64,000 nt of DNA from contig NZ_JAUOFB010000004.1 in the NCBI RefSeq assembly GCF_030542105.1, forward strand, positions 124,001 to 188,000, read 5' to 3'. Below, in pieces: positions 52,878-61,512 of this stretch (position 1 is the stretch's first letter; each line of letters starts with the position of its first letter). The stretch is from Hymenobacter sp. BT730. Its GTDB lineage: Bacteria; Bacteroidota; Bacteroidia; Cytophagales; Hymenobacteraceae. A program made the position numbers and the translations under genes. The notes beneath the pieces are model-generated. The model was not told the origin of the DNA. It saw only the letters and a program-made list of their open reading frames with translations, and did not search any database.

Positions 52878-53107
52878 TATTTTAAATAAATGTTTGTCGA
52901 TTAATAAGTTATTGACAATTGGTTCAATCTTATTCAGAAACAAAAGTAAAAAACTATTCATTGCTATTTGCAACTGAGAGTTCAAAGCGCGAAAATAGGG
53001 AAGGCAAATAGATAATACTGCAGTAATGCCTTATGCTAATGTTTATATAAAATAAAAACGGCTTGCGAAGGATGTCGTCTTAAATACTCATAGGAACAAA
53101 AGTAGAG

Positions 53108-53179
53108 AGCCTAGGAATTACCGGACTTCTGTTTTTGGTGCTTCCGATTTTAGTAACTAAACGGGAGCAGAAACTTTAA
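53108..53179 (+). pseudogene. diverged partial copy of the ubiB 3' end
   Basis: Reads SLGITGLLFLVLPILVTKRE then QKL and stop, against SLGITGFLFLVLLILGTKRERK in ubiB (16 of 20 residues after SL); bases match at 46 of 60. No start or kinase domain precedes it; homology begins abruptly at 53108. Confidence 0.8.
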
Positions 53180-53244
53180 TAAATTGTATGCCTTTTGAAA
53201 TATCTATACCCTGGCGAATTTTTTACTGTCAATCACAGACGTCC

Positions 53245-53751
53245 CTATTTTTGGGCGTAAAACACAAATTTTACGTCCAGGTACTGAGCAATACTATCTG
53301 CCAGGTGCAGCGCTTTCTCCTTTTGCCAGAAAGAGAATTTTTCAATAATAATTCCTTGAGGAGAATTCTGTACAGATAGCATGAGAATATAATAGATCTG
53401 TGCAGTCTCTACCTGCCAACCTCTACGCCCCGCTATTTCATATTCTGAGAAGTACTTTACTACTACACCAGTAATAGGTGGAAGTGGTTGCCATTCCCCC
53501 GATTTTACCCCAAATACGTTAGTAAAGCGCCGGTAGCGGCGGCCTGGAAGGTCTAGTTCAAACTCTGAAGGTTCAGTCCGAAGAATCAACCCGGTGATTA
53601 TTAGTACTGCACTGAAGAAGAGCAAGCCAAAATGAAACCCTACGAGCCCTAAACAGAATATTAGCGCACCTGTAGTCATCAAAAAATACGCTCCGTAGCC
53701 TTTAACTGATTTTATTGGATTGAGTGACGTTTCAAATGATTTGGGCGGCAT
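53245..53751 (-). CDS. membrane protein, accessory gene B of the ubiB-pgm interval
   Basis: 168 residues from ATG 53751. Two helices near the N-terminus (YFLMTTGALIFCLGLVGFHFG, LLFFSAVLIITGLIL) precede a soluble beta-rich domain (EFELDLPGRRYRRFTNVFGVKSGEWQPLPPITGVVVKYF, IYYILMLSVQNSPQGIIIEKFSF). Family not recognised. It lies between a ubiB tail copy (3' side) and a copy of the pgm terminator (5' side). Lower GC than ubiB or pgm. Confidence 0.65.
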   Translation of the reverse strand: MPPKSFETSLNPIKSVKGYGAYFLMTTGALIFCLGLVGFHFGLLFFSAVLIITGLILRTEPSEFELDLPGRRYRRFTNVFGVKSGEWQPLPPITGVVVKYFSEYEIAGRRGWQVETAQIYYILMLSVQNSPQGIIIEKFSFWQKEKALHLADSIAQYLDVKFVFYAQK

Positions 53752-53778
53752 TAGATACAATAGTAAGATGCATAAAAA

Positions 53779-53815
53779 AGACCGGGCCAACTGACCCAGT
53801 CCTTCGTCATGGTGC
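53779..53815. repeat. copy of the pgm downstream terminator
   Basis: 37 bases match the native pgm terminator segment 55052-55088 at 34 positions, including the CGTCATGGTGC flank that reaches towards the pgm stop. Two stem changes (ACCCAGTCC for ACCCGGTCT) weaken the hairpin. Confidence 0.85.
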
Positions 53816-53842
53816 TGCTGATTTTAGGAACGAAGCGGGAAA
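53812..53842 (+). pseudogene. second extra ubiB tail copy, joined to the terminator copy
   Basis: GTGCTGCTGATTTTAGGAAC and following bases encode VLLILGTKRE as in ubiB, differing at two bases in the first 31, then run into unrelated sequence. Its first bases GGTGC are shared with the end of the pgm terminator copy, so the junction is chimeric. Confidence 0.8.
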
Positions 53843-53862
53843 AAGGAGAGAATAAAGCACAA

Positions 53863-54990
53863 CTATTGTAGAATCCAGTAATAGCCCAGCTGAATACCTG
53901 GAAGACCAAAATCGGGCATATAGTACCGATACACGGCATTTAATCGTACCTCCTGTCGGGGTGACAGAGGTATGCTTACACCAGCATATGCGTCCAAGTG
54001 AAATCTTAATTCTCCTGGGTTATTGGAGGTAGAAACAATTTTAAACGAAGCTGTGCTCCCAAGCGCCCTTTGTTCCGTTTCTACCTTTCCCAATGAAATG
54101 AAATCAATACCTGTACCACCGCCCACAATGAAATTAGGACGGCGGGAAGGCCCCATTTGCTTTCCAATGAGAAGAGTTGCTGAAAGAAATTGTAATCGTG
54201 CACGTACCCTTTCCTCTATATCTAAACTGGTTCCTCCATTGCTTCTAACCTGGTAAGGAGTCGTAGACTCGAAAAGGGCGGTGTAATCTAATTTAACTTT
54301 GGTTTGAAGGCCACTGGCCCGAAAAGCCATCCACTCCACACCGAATTGTCCACCCCATCCAGAAGATTTTTGACCATAAAAACCTTCTTCCTCAAGTGGA
54401 AAGGCAGTAGTGCTGACTCCTACTGCTTGTTTCCAGGCCGATTTGTTTGATAGCTGCCGGGGCTTCCAATTTGGCTCTATGCATTGGTTATACTGGGTCA
54501 ATACTTTTTGCACGTTAGCTTCAGTAAAAGGAAGCTCCAGCATTTTGGAGCTTGTATGCTCAAGGGTGGGGCAGGCACGTAAATGTTTGTTGATTACGAC
54601 ATGCCAGTTCGTAGCATTCAGTTCATAAAGTGTATCAGTAGCTGCGGGGAGTAGCAGCATACCAAAGTCGTTTGCAAATGAATACAGGCTGGCGGGGCCG
54701 GCTTGCTGAAGCAGCACAAAGCGAGTGGCCACATTACCAGACGCCATTTTTACCTTTCTACTAGGAATAGGATGCCTCCCTTGTAGTCCATAGCCCAGCA
54801 CCTGATCTGCTTGGAATATTTGCGGTTGATTGCCCGAAGGCGAATACAAATAGATACGAAGGTTGCCCTTCTCAGCTAAGTCGCCTCTTAGCGTGTCCCC
54901 TTTTAGGGTAATAACATAACCAGGCAACCCCTGCGCATAAGTTGATAAACTGCAAAAAATCAGAAGTAGCAAGCTGTAAAATCGAAGCAT
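53863..54990 (-). CDS. outer-membrane-type beta-barrel protein, accessory gene C of the ubiB-pgm interval
   Basis: 375 residues from ATG 54990 with a signal peptide (FYSLLLLIFCSLSTYAQ). The N-half has a domain of short strands (GYVITLKGDTLRGDLAEKGNLRIYLYSP); the C-half alternates aromatic strands ending LGYYWILQ, typical of a small outer-membrane barrel (VKLDYTALFES, LQFLSATLLIGKQ, FHLDAYAGVSIPLSP, RLNAVYRYYMPDF). No function assigned. It is read from pgm's 3' side, after the native pgm terminator, and ends at the ubiB tail copy. AT-richer than pgm. Confidence 0.72.
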   Translation of the reverse strand: MLRFYSLLLLIFCSLSTYAQGLPGYVITLKGDTLRGDLAEKGNLRIYLYSPSGNQPQIFQADQVLGYGLQGRHPIPSRKVKMASGNVATRFVLLQQAGPASLYSFANDFGMLLLPAATDTLYELNATNWHVVINKHLRACPTLEHTSSKMLELPFTEANVQKVLTQYNQCIEPNWKPRQLSNKSAWKQAVGVSTTAFPLEEEGFYGQKSSGWGGQFGVEWMAFRASGLQTKVKLDYTALFESTTPYQVRSNGGTSLDIEERVRARLQFLSATLLIGKQMGPSRRPNFIVGGGTGIDFISLGKVETEQRALGSTASFKIVSTSNNPGELRFHLDAYAGVSIPLSPRQEVRLNAVYRYYMPDFGLPGIQLGYYWILQ

Positions 54991-55044
54991 ATAGTGTGAA
55001 ACGCCAGTGGATAAAATGAATACAGAAAATGAGCTATATAAGCA

Positions 55045-55077
55045 CAAAAAAAGACCGGGCCAAATGACCCGGTCTTT
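55045..55077 (-). terminator. native pgm terminator
   Basis: AAAGACCGGG and CCCGGTCTTT form the stem; on the minus strand it is followed by a run of T (A7 at 55046-55052). It starts 21 bases past the pgm stop. Confidence 0.9.
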
Positions 55078-55097
55078 CGTCATGGTGCAAAGAAATC

Positions 55098-56834
55098 CTA
55101 TTTCAGCTGCATATCCTCAATAATGGCCGCAATTTTCGCCTCGGCTTTTTTCTCTACCAGCTTATAGTCTACCACCGATTTCAGCGGCTCTTTCACGCTA
55201 AAATAGAACTTGATTTTGGGCTCGGTGCCGGAGGGGCGGGCAGAGATTTTGCTGCCGTCTGCCAGGAGGAACTGCAGCACATTGGAGCTCTCTAAACCAG
55301 TGGTGGTTTCCTGGCCAGATTGCAGGTTGCGGATGACGCCGGTTTTGTAGTCGCGCAGTTCCACTACGGGCAGGCCGGCAATGGTGCGGGGCGGGTTGGC
55401 GCGCAGGTCGCGCATCATGTCCTGAATCTCCTCGGCGCCGCGCTGGCCTTTTTTGGTGAGGGAAATCAGATGCTCTTTGTAGTAGCCATAGGTAGCATAC
55501 ATCTGCATCATTTCCTGATACAGCGTGTGGCCGTTGTCTTTGGCCACGGCCGCCATTTCTGCCAGCAGCGCGCAGGCCGATACAGCGTCTTTATCACGCA
55601 CAAAGTCGCCAATCATGTAGCCGTAGCTTTCCTCGCCGCCGCCAATGTAGTTGGCTTCCCCTTCCAGGTCGCGGATGATGCCGGCAATGTACTTGAAGCC
55701 GGTCAGGGTCTGGTAAGCGGTTACATCGTAGGCGCGGGCCACGTCTCCCAGCACGTCGCTGGTCACAATGGTGTAGACGATGAAGTCCTTATCGGTCATT
55801 TTGCCGGCCTTGTGGCGGGCAGAAAGCAGATAATGTGTGAGCAGCGCTGCCGTCTGGTTGCCATTCACCAGCACCCATTCGCCATCGGTGTTTTTCACGC
55901 CAATGCCCACACGGTCTGCGTCGGGGTCGGTGGCCAGCACCAGGTCGGCATCCAGGGTTTTGGCCAGGTCGAGGGCCATTTGCATGGCTACTTTCTCTTC
56001 CGGATTCGGCGACAAAACGGTAGGAAAATTACCGTCCGGCGTGGCCTGAGCATCTACAATGTGCACATTGGTAAAGCCTAGCTGTGCCAGGGCTTTGGGT
56101 ACCATGGTAATGCCGGTGCCGTGCAGTGGGGTGTACACAATCTTCAGATCATGCTGGCGCTGAATAGCTTCCGGGTTGATGCTTAGTTCCTTTACCTTGG
56201 CCAGATAGGCGGCATCCAGCTCCGCCCCAATCAGGTGAATGCGCGACTCATCTGCCTGAAACTTTACCTCGTCTACGCTCTGAATAGCGTTTACCTCAGT
56301 AATGATATTGGCATCGTGCGGGGCTACTACCTGGGCACCATCATTCCAGTAAACTTTGTAGCCGTTGTATTCTTTGGGGTTGTGCGAAGCCGTGATAACG
56401 CAGCCGCTCTGGCAGCGTAAATAGCGGATGGCGAAGGAAAGCTCCGGTGTGGGCCGCAGATCTTCAAACAGGTAAACCGTAATGCCATTGGCTGAGAAAA
56501 TGCCGGCGGCAATGCGGGCAAACTCGCGGCTGTTGTTGCGCGAGTCGTGGGCCAGGGCCACCTTAATTTCCTGATGCGGAAACGACCTCAGCAGGTAATT
56601 GCACAAACCCTGCGTGGCCATACCCAGCGTGTAGCGGTTCATGCGGTTGGAGCCTGTGCCCATAATGCCGCGCAAACCACCAGTGCCAAATTCCAGGTCG
56701 CGGTAGAAAGCATCACTCAGGGCTTCTTCCTGATCGGTATTAATCAGCGCCTGTATATTGGCTTTGGTCTCGGCATCGTAGCTGCCATTTAGCCACGTGT
56801 TTATTTTCTGCTGAATGTCGGGTGTTAAGGCCAT
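55098..56834 (-). CDS. pgm: phosphoglucomutase/phosphomannomutase
   Basis: 578 residues. Interconverts hexose 1- and 6-phosphates. Four active-site motifs: phosphoserine loop TASHNP (about 148-153), metal loop DPDADR (about 300), sugar loop GGGEESYGY and phosphate loop RPSGTEPK. The length and FGTGGLRG opening put it in the large GlmM/Pgm-type group common in Bacteroidota and Firmicutes. Cytoplasmic. The 3' side adjoins the accessory interval. Confidence 0.95.
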   Translation of the reverse strand: MALTPDIQQKINTWLNGSYDAETKANIQALINTDQEEALSDAFYRDLEFGTGGLRGIMGTGSNRMNRYTLGMATQGLCNYLLRSFPHQEIKVALAHDSRNNSREFARIAAGIFSANGITVYLFEDLRPTPELSFAIRYLRCQSGCVITASHNPKEYNGYKVYWNDGAQVVAPHDANIITEVNAIQSVDEVKFQADESRIHLIGAELDAAYLAKVKELSINPEAIQRQHDLKIVYTPLHGTGITMVPKALAQLGFTNVHIVDAQATPDGNFPTVLSPNPEEKVAMQMALDLAKTLDADLVLATDPDADRVGIGVKNTDGEWVLVNGNQTAALLTHYLLSARHKAGKMTDKDFIVYTIVTSDVLGDVARAYDVTAYQTLTGFKYIAGIIRDLEGEANYIGGGEESYGYMIGDFVRDKDAVSACALLAEMAAVAKDNGHTLYQEMMQMYATYGYYKEHLISLTKKGQRGAEEIQDMMRDLRANPPRTIAGLPVVELRDYKTGVIRNLQSGQETTTGLESSNVLQFLLADGSKISARPSGTEPKIKFYFSVKEPLKSVVDYKLVEKKAEAKIAAIIEDMQLK

Positions 56835-56887
56835 AGATAGGGAGAGAATAGGAGGGATTCAGGGGAGTGGGTAAACATCAGAAAAAA

Positions 56888-56993
56888 TCTGTCATCCTGA
56901 GCTCCGCAAAGGACCTTATTACGTCAGAACGATACTGGTTGTGACAACTCGTTTCGACGCGATAAGGTCCTTCGCGGAGCTCAGGATGACAGA
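56888..56993. repeat. 106-base intergenic inverted repeat element
   Basis: Arms of 38 bases (56888-56925 and 56956-56993) match at 35 positions after reversal; both contain GTCATCCTGAGCTCCGC and AAGGACCTTAT. The form resembles intergenic repeats often seen in Bacteroidota. The 30-base loop has no ORF. It lies between convergent-free ends of pgm (start) and hppD (stop). Confidence 0.85.
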
Positions 56994-57013
56994 CGTGTAT
57001 TTTAAGGCGGGTG

Positions 57014-58147
57014 TTACAGATTGCCGCGTAGTGCCTGCTCGCGCTCAATGGCTTCAAACAGCGCCTTGAAGTTGCCCTTGCCGAAGCTCTTGGCACCTTT
57101 GCGCTGAATGATTTCATAGAATACGGTGGGGCGGTCTTCCACAGGCTTGGTGAAAATCTGCAGCAGGTAACCTTCTTCGTCGCGGTCTACCAGCAGGTTC
57201 AAATCCTTCACCGATTGCATGTCTTCGTCGATGTGGCCGATGCGGTCCAGCAGGTCGTCGTAGTACGTGGCGGGCACCGACAGGAACTCTACGCCGCGGC
57301 GGCGCAGCTCGCTCACGGTATGGCGAATGTCGTTGGTAGCAATAGCAATGTGTTGTACGCCGGGCGAGTGGTAGTAGTCGAGGTATTCCTCAATCTGTGA
57401 CTTTTTCTTGCCTTCGGCGGGCTCGTTGATGGGGAACTTCACGTAGCCATTGCCATTGCTGACCACCTTCGACATCAATGCCGAATATTCCGTGCTGATG
57501 TCGTCATCATCAAAAGTGATGAGCAGCTTAAAGCCCATAACATCTTCGTAGAACTTCACCCACTGGTTCATCTCGCCCCAGCCCACGTTGCCTACGCAGT
57601 GGTCGATGTGCAGCAGACCAACGGGCGCGCCCTGCGGTACCAGGCTTTTCTTGGCCACAAAGCCGGGTAGGAATGGGCCGCTGTATTTGCTGCGCTCCAC
57701 GAAAGTGTGGATGGTTTCGCCGTAGGTGTAAATGCCGGAGAGCGTTACTTCGCCGTACTCGTCGGAAATGGTGTGGGGCTCAAAAGCGGGCTTGGCGCCG
57801 CGCTTGGTGGTTTCTTCGAAGGATTTGCGGGCATCATCCACCCACAGGGCCATTACCTTCACCCCGTCGCCGTGCTGGCGCACATGGTTGGTAATGTCAG
57901 AGTCGGGGAGGAGGGAAGTAGTGAGGACAATCCGGATTTTGCCTTGCTGCAATACATAGCTGGCCCGGTCGCGCACGCCGGTTTCGGGGCCGGCATAGGC
58001 TACCAGCTCATAGCCGAAAGCCGCCTGATAATAGTAGGCCGATTGCTTGGCATTGCCCACGTAAAATTCAACGTAGTCAGTACCATTGAGGGGAAGGAAA
58101 TCCTGGGCGGGTTGGGCCTTTACTTCCGGCGAGGTCATCGTTTGCAT
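57014..58147 (-). CDS. hppD: 4-hydroxyphenylpyruvate dioxygenase
   Basis: 377 residues. Converts 4-hydroxyphenylpyruvate to homogentisate, tyrosine degradation. The Fe(II) ligands are His183 (HIDHCVG), His266 (VQHIAIA) and Glu345 (FYEIIQRKGA), as in known enzymes. The FGKGNFKALFEAIEREQ C-terminus is typical. Cytoplasmic; homogentisate dioxygenase is not adjacent. It lies after an inverted repeat element. Confidence 0.95.
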   Translation of the reverse strand: MQTMTSPEVKAQPAQDFLPLNGTDYVEFYVGNAKQSAYYYQAAFGYELVAYAGPETGVRDRASYVLQQGKIRIVLTTSLLPDSDITNHVRQHGDGVKVMALWVDDARKSFEETTKRGAKPAFEPHTISDEYGEVTLSGIYTYGETIHTFVERSKYSGPFLPGFVAKKSLVPQGAPVGLLHIDHCVGNVGWGEMNQWVKFYEDVMGFKLLITFDDDDISTEYSALMSKVVSNGNGYVKFPINEPAEGKKKSQIEEYLDYYHSPGVQHIAIATNDIRHTVSELRRRGVEFLSVPATYYDDLLDRIGHIDEDMQSVKDLNLLVDRDEEGYLLQIFTKPVEDRPTVFYEIIQRKGAKSFGKGNFKALFEAIEREQALRGNL

Positions 58148-58324
58148 GGCAGAAACAGCTTGGGTGGGTTCGGGTGGAGATATTCCGGTTGTGTGGGGTA
58201 AAAATACAGGTTTACCCTAAATCGTTCCGCGAAAAGTACAGACCCCTTCCGGTCATCGGATGTTTTGGCCCGAGTTGTGCGGCAGAATTGCCGAAACCTA
58301 CGCACCTTTGCATTGAACCCAACT

Positions 58325-58735
58325 ATGTCTGAGGCCATGAATAAAGAGGAACTCAACCGCGCCCTTATCACGCTGATCGAGAAGAAGCAGGAACTGCACA
58401 AGCTTTCCTACGACAACCCGCGCTACGATGATATTGAGGAGGAGCTGCACGACCTCGAAGACGACTTCAACGATGAATACGGGGCTTACCTGGAGGAAGT
58501 ACTGGAGAAAGTGCACGAGAAGCTGTGCCCTGATACCGACGTGCTACTGCCCACCGCGTATCTGCCCAACGATATTGGCGGCGACACCGACTACCTGCCC
58601 TCTCACAAGGAAGGCGTATGGGTAGATTCTGATGAATTCCCCAATAAAGAAGCGCGCCTGGTATTGGTGCCCAACCCTACGCGCATAATTCTGTCGGTAG
58701 GGGCAAAAGTGCGCAAAGAGGTCTGGAAGGCCTAA
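58325..58735 (+). CDS. conserved acidic hypothetical protein
   Basis: 136 residues from ATG 58325 (an earlier ATG at 58340 is the fifth codon, not the start). Rich in Asp, Glu and Leu: IEEELHDLEDDFNDEYGAYLEEVLEKVHEKL forms a helical hairpin, followed by a beta-part (VWVDSDEFPNKEARLVLVPNPTRIILSV). Family not recognised. It is four bases from the DUF952 gene and probably shares a transcript with it. Confidence 0.7.
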   Translation: MSEAMNKEELNRALITLIEKKQELHKLSYDNPRYDDIEEELHDLEDDFNDEYGAYLEEVLEKVHEKLCPDTDVLLPTAYLPNDIGGDTDYLPSHKEGVWVDSDEFPNKEARLVLVPNPTRIILSVGAKVRKEVWKA

Positions 58736-58739
58736 GCAC

Positions 58740-59093
58740 ATGCTCTACCGCATAGCGGAATCGTCTGACTGGGAGCAGGCCCGGGAATCCGGCGTTTTTG
58801 CCAGTGCTGATCTGGCGGCCGAAGGCTTTATTCATGCCTCAGAGCGCCAGCAGATTCTGGAAACTGCGCGCCGCTACTATATGGGGCGCGAAGGCCTGGT
58901 GCTGCTGGAAATAGAGGAGGCTGCCCTTGCAGCCGCGGGCGTACGGGTAGAGCGGGAATGGGCCGAAAGCCGACAGGAATATTTTCCACACGTTTTCGCA
59001 CCGGTACCGTTAGCAGCCATCCGTCGTACATGGCCTTTTAAGGCTTCTGACGATGGGGACTTTTGCCTTCCCGAAGCGCTAAAGCTTATTTGA
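58740..59093 (+). CDS. DUF952 protein
   Basis: 117 residues. The DUF952 motif is IAESSDWEQARESGVFASADLAAEGFIHASERQQILETA, with the GFIHAS core. The family fold resembles ADP-ribosyltransferases, but the NAD-binding residues are not evident here and activity is not claimed. Downstream of the acidic gene by four bases; the next feature is a shared terminator. Confidence 0.85.
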   Translation: MLYRIAESSDWEQARESGVFASADLAAEGFIHASERQQILETARRYYMGREGLVLLEIEEAALAAAGVRVEREWAESRQEYFPHVFAPVPLAAIRRTWPFKASDDGDFCLPEALKLI

Positions 59094-59108
59094 TCCTAAT
59101 CCTTAGAA

Positions 59109-59146
59109 TACAAAAAGGCCGCTGCAGATGCAGCGGCCTTTTTGTA
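59109..59146. terminator. bidirectional terminator
   Basis: TACAAAAAGGCCGCTGCA (59109-59126) and its complement (59129-59146) with a two-base loop, between the DUF952 stop and the convergent ABC-F stop at 59181. Confidence 0.9.
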
Positions 59147-59170
59147 TACATAACATTTGTATACATAACA
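59141..59170. repeat. perfect tandem duplication of 15 bases
   Basis: TTTGTATACATAACA occurs twice in direct tandem, overlapping the terminator's right arm. Probably a replication slip. Confidence 0.8.
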
Positions 59171-59180
59171 GCAGAGGAAA

Positions 59181-61088
59181 TTACAGCAGATCAGCCAGTT
59201 CCAGCCACCGTTCGCCTTTGGCGTCCAGATCAGCATCGGTGCGCTTGAGCTGGGCGGCCCAGTCGGCTAGCTCCTGGTGCGAGCCAGCGCCGGAGTTCAG
59301 CTTTTCAATGAGCTGTTGCTTCTGTACCTCCAGCTGCCCGAGTTCTTTTTCCAAGTTATCGTACTCTTTTTTCTCGGTGAAAGTGGCTTTGCGCTTGGCG
59401 GGAGCCGCTTCAACGGGAACCACGGGAGCAGGCTTGGGAGCTGGAGCAGCCACAGCTTTCTGCGCCTTTTGAGCGTCGCGGGCGGCCGTATCTGCTTCCT
59501 TTTCCTCCAGCCACTCGCGGTAGTCGGTATAGTTACCGGGGAAGTTCAGGACGGCGCCGCCAGGCTCCAGCACGAAGAGGTGCTCGGCCAGGTGGTCGAG
59601 GAAGTACCGGTCGTGACTTACGATGAGCAGGCAGCCGGTGAAGTGCAGCAGGAAGTCTTCCAGAATGTTGAGCGTAGCCAGGTCCAGGTCGTTGGTGGGC
59701 TCGTCAAGAATCAGGAAGTTGGGATTTTTAATGAGCACCCGCAGCAGCTGCAGGCGGCGCTTTTCACCCCCACTCAACTTGCTGACCAACGTATATTGCT
59801 GGGCCGGTGGGAATAGGAACAGGTTCAGGAATTGACTGGCCGTGAGTACGTCGCCGTTCGCCAGCTCCACCACTTCGGCCACTTCCTTCACAATGTCGAT
59901 GACACGCTGCGAGGGGTCGAATTCCAGCTCGGTCTGGGTGTAGTAGCCGAACACGGTGTTCGTGCCTACGTCGATGGTGCCGGAATCGGGCTGCAGCTTG
60001 CCTGTAAGCATGTTAAGCAGCGTGGATTTGCCCGCGCCATTCGGTCCTACCAGGCCAATCCGGTCCTTCTTTTTAAACACGTAGCTGAAATCGTCGAGCA
60101 CTACGTTGTCGCCGAATTTCTTGTTCAGATGGTGGGCTTCGATAATTTTTCCTCCCTGGCGGGTGGTTTTCACACTCAGCTCAATCTGCTGCTTGCTTAG
60201 GTTGGTGCTGGCCTTTTCCTTGGTTACGTAGAAGGCGTCGATGCGGGCTTTTTGCTTGGTGCCGCGGGCCTGGGGCATGCGGCGCATCCAGTCCAGCTCC
60301 TTTTTGAAGAGCTGGCGGGCCTTTTCTACTTCCACGGTTTCGCGCATTTCGCGGTCGGCCTTTTTCTCCACGAAATAGGCGTAGTTGCCCTGATAGCGGT
60401 ACATATTGCCTTTATCCAGCTCCACAATTTCATTGGCTACCTGGTCGAGGAAGTACCGGTCGTGGGTCACCATCAGCAGGGTGAGGGTGGGGGAGGACAG
60501 GCGGTTTTCCAGCCACTCAATGGTAGCCAGGTCCAGATGGTTGGTGGGTTCGTCCAGCAGCAGTACATCGGGCTCCTCAATGAGCACGCGGGCCAGGGCC
60601 ACGCGTTTGCGCTGCCCGCCCGAGAGCTGGCTGACGTTGCGCGTCAGCAGCTCGCCCAGAATGCCCAGGCGGGCCAGGATTTGCTGCACCTGCGCTTCGT
60701 AATCCCAGGCATTGAGAGAATCCATACGCTCCAGCACGCGCTGCAGGTCGTCGGACTTGTGGTTGGGGTCGTTTACGACGTGCTCGTACTCCTGAATGGC
60801 CTTGAGCGTGTCGTTCTGACTGGCGAAGATGGTTTCCTCCACCGTCAGGGATTCATCAAAAACAGGTTGTTGGCCCAGATAGGTTACCCGAATGCCCTTG
60901 CGGGTGCTGACCAGGCCGGTATCGGGCGTTTCCAGGCCCGCCAGGATGCGCATCAGCGTGGTTTTGCCGGTGCCATTGATGCCCACGAAGGCCACGCGCT
61001 GGCCCTGTTGCAGACCAAAGTTTAAGTCTTTAAACAGCCACCGGTCGGCGTAATTTTTAGAGAGGTTCTCAGCAGAAAGCAGATTCAT
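59181..61088 (-). CDS. uup: ABC-F ATPase, Uup type
   Basis: 635 residues with two ABC cassettes. Walker A GINGTGKTT and GPNGAGKST, signatures LSGGQRKRV and LSGGEKRRL, Walker B DVLLLDEPTNHLD and NFLILDEPTNDLD. The linker between them is charged (MRRMPQARGTKQKARIDAF). The C-terminal 90 residues are a coiled coil (FTEKKEYDNLEKELGQLEVQKQQLIEKL) as in Uup. ABC-F proteins act on the ribosome or DNA and have no membrane domain. Preceded by nothing co-directional. Confidence 0.93.
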   Translation of the reverse strand: MNLLSAENLSKNYADRWLFKDLNFGLQQGQRVAFVGINGTGKTTLMRILAGLETPDTGLVSTRKGIRVTYLGQQPVFDESLTVEETIFASQNDTLKAIQEYEHVVNDPNHKSDDLQRVLERMDSLNAWDYEAQVQQILARLGILGELLTRNVSQLSGGQRKRVALARVLIEEPDVLLLDEPTNHLDLATIEWLENRLSSPTLTLLMVTHDRYFLDQVANEIVELDKGNMYRYQGNYAYFVEKKADREMRETVEVEKARQLFKKELDWMRRMPQARGTKQKARIDAFYVTKEKASTNLSKQQIELSVKTTRQGGKIIEAHHLNKKFGDNVVLDDFSYVFKKKDRIGLVGPNGAGKSTLLNMLTGKLQPDSGTIDVGTNTVFGYYTQTELEFDPSQRVIDIVKEVAEVVELANGDVLTASQFLNLFLFPPAQQYTLVSKLSGGEKRRLQLLRVLIKNPNFLILDEPTNDLDLATLNILEDFLLHFTGCLLIVSHDRYFLDHLAEHLFVLEPGGAVLNFPGNYTDYREWLEEKEADTAARDAQKAQKAVAAPAPKPAPVVPVEAAPAKRKATFTEKKEYDNLEKELGQLEVQKQQLIEKLNSGAGSHQELADWAAQLKRTDADLDAKGERWLELADLL

Positions 61089-61164
61089 ACTGCAAAGGTA
61101 GCGGGCTGCGCGGTAGAACGCAGGGAATAAGCTGCCAAACCTCCTCTATCAACTGGGTTTGCGG

Positions 61165-61398
61165 TTAAATAACCTGTACCCGGTCTGTGTTCAGCTCATC
61201 CCGCAATATCTCGAGGCCCTTGTAAGCCAGCGGCCGCCCCGTATTGGTGGTCAGCTCACCACCGTCCTGGTGGAGGTAGGCTACATCGAGTACTAGTTGT
61301 GTGTATTTCCGCTCACCCAGCTCAATGGCAATCGGGCGCCCAAAATTGGAATCGAAGGCGGCCAGTGCGCGGTCAATTTCTTCCAGGATGGTACTCAT
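61165..61398 (-). CDS. small hypothetical protein
   Basis: 77 residues, family not recognised. Features: SNFGRPIAIELGERKYTQLVLDVAYLHQDGGELTTNTGRPLAYKGLEIL. No signal or helix for membrane. The balanced codon use and GC match the host core, so it seems a resident gene. It is divergent from murI, with 114 bases between starts. Confidence 0.6.
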   Translation of the reverse strand: MSTILEEIDRALAAFDSNFGRPIAIELGERKYTQLVLDVAYLHQDGGELTTNTGRPLAYKGLEILRDELNTDRVQVI

Positions 61399-61512
61399 GT
61401 ACAGAATTTCGGATGGAATGGTGGGCTAAGATAGTATTTTGCTAAAAATATCAGCATCCGGCAGAGTGTTTCCTCCGATGCCGGCCAGCAAAAAGCTATA
61501 CCTTGCGGCCCT

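Noticed and set aside
52878..53107. A third pgm terminator copy beyond accessory gene A
   Set aside because: Searched by eye for GACCGGGCC or its complement and found none, so gene A is not a complete unit of the pattern.
60252..61025. 257-codon open frame opposite the ABC-F gene
   Set aside because: Antisense shadow; both ABC cassettes on the minus strand are complete.
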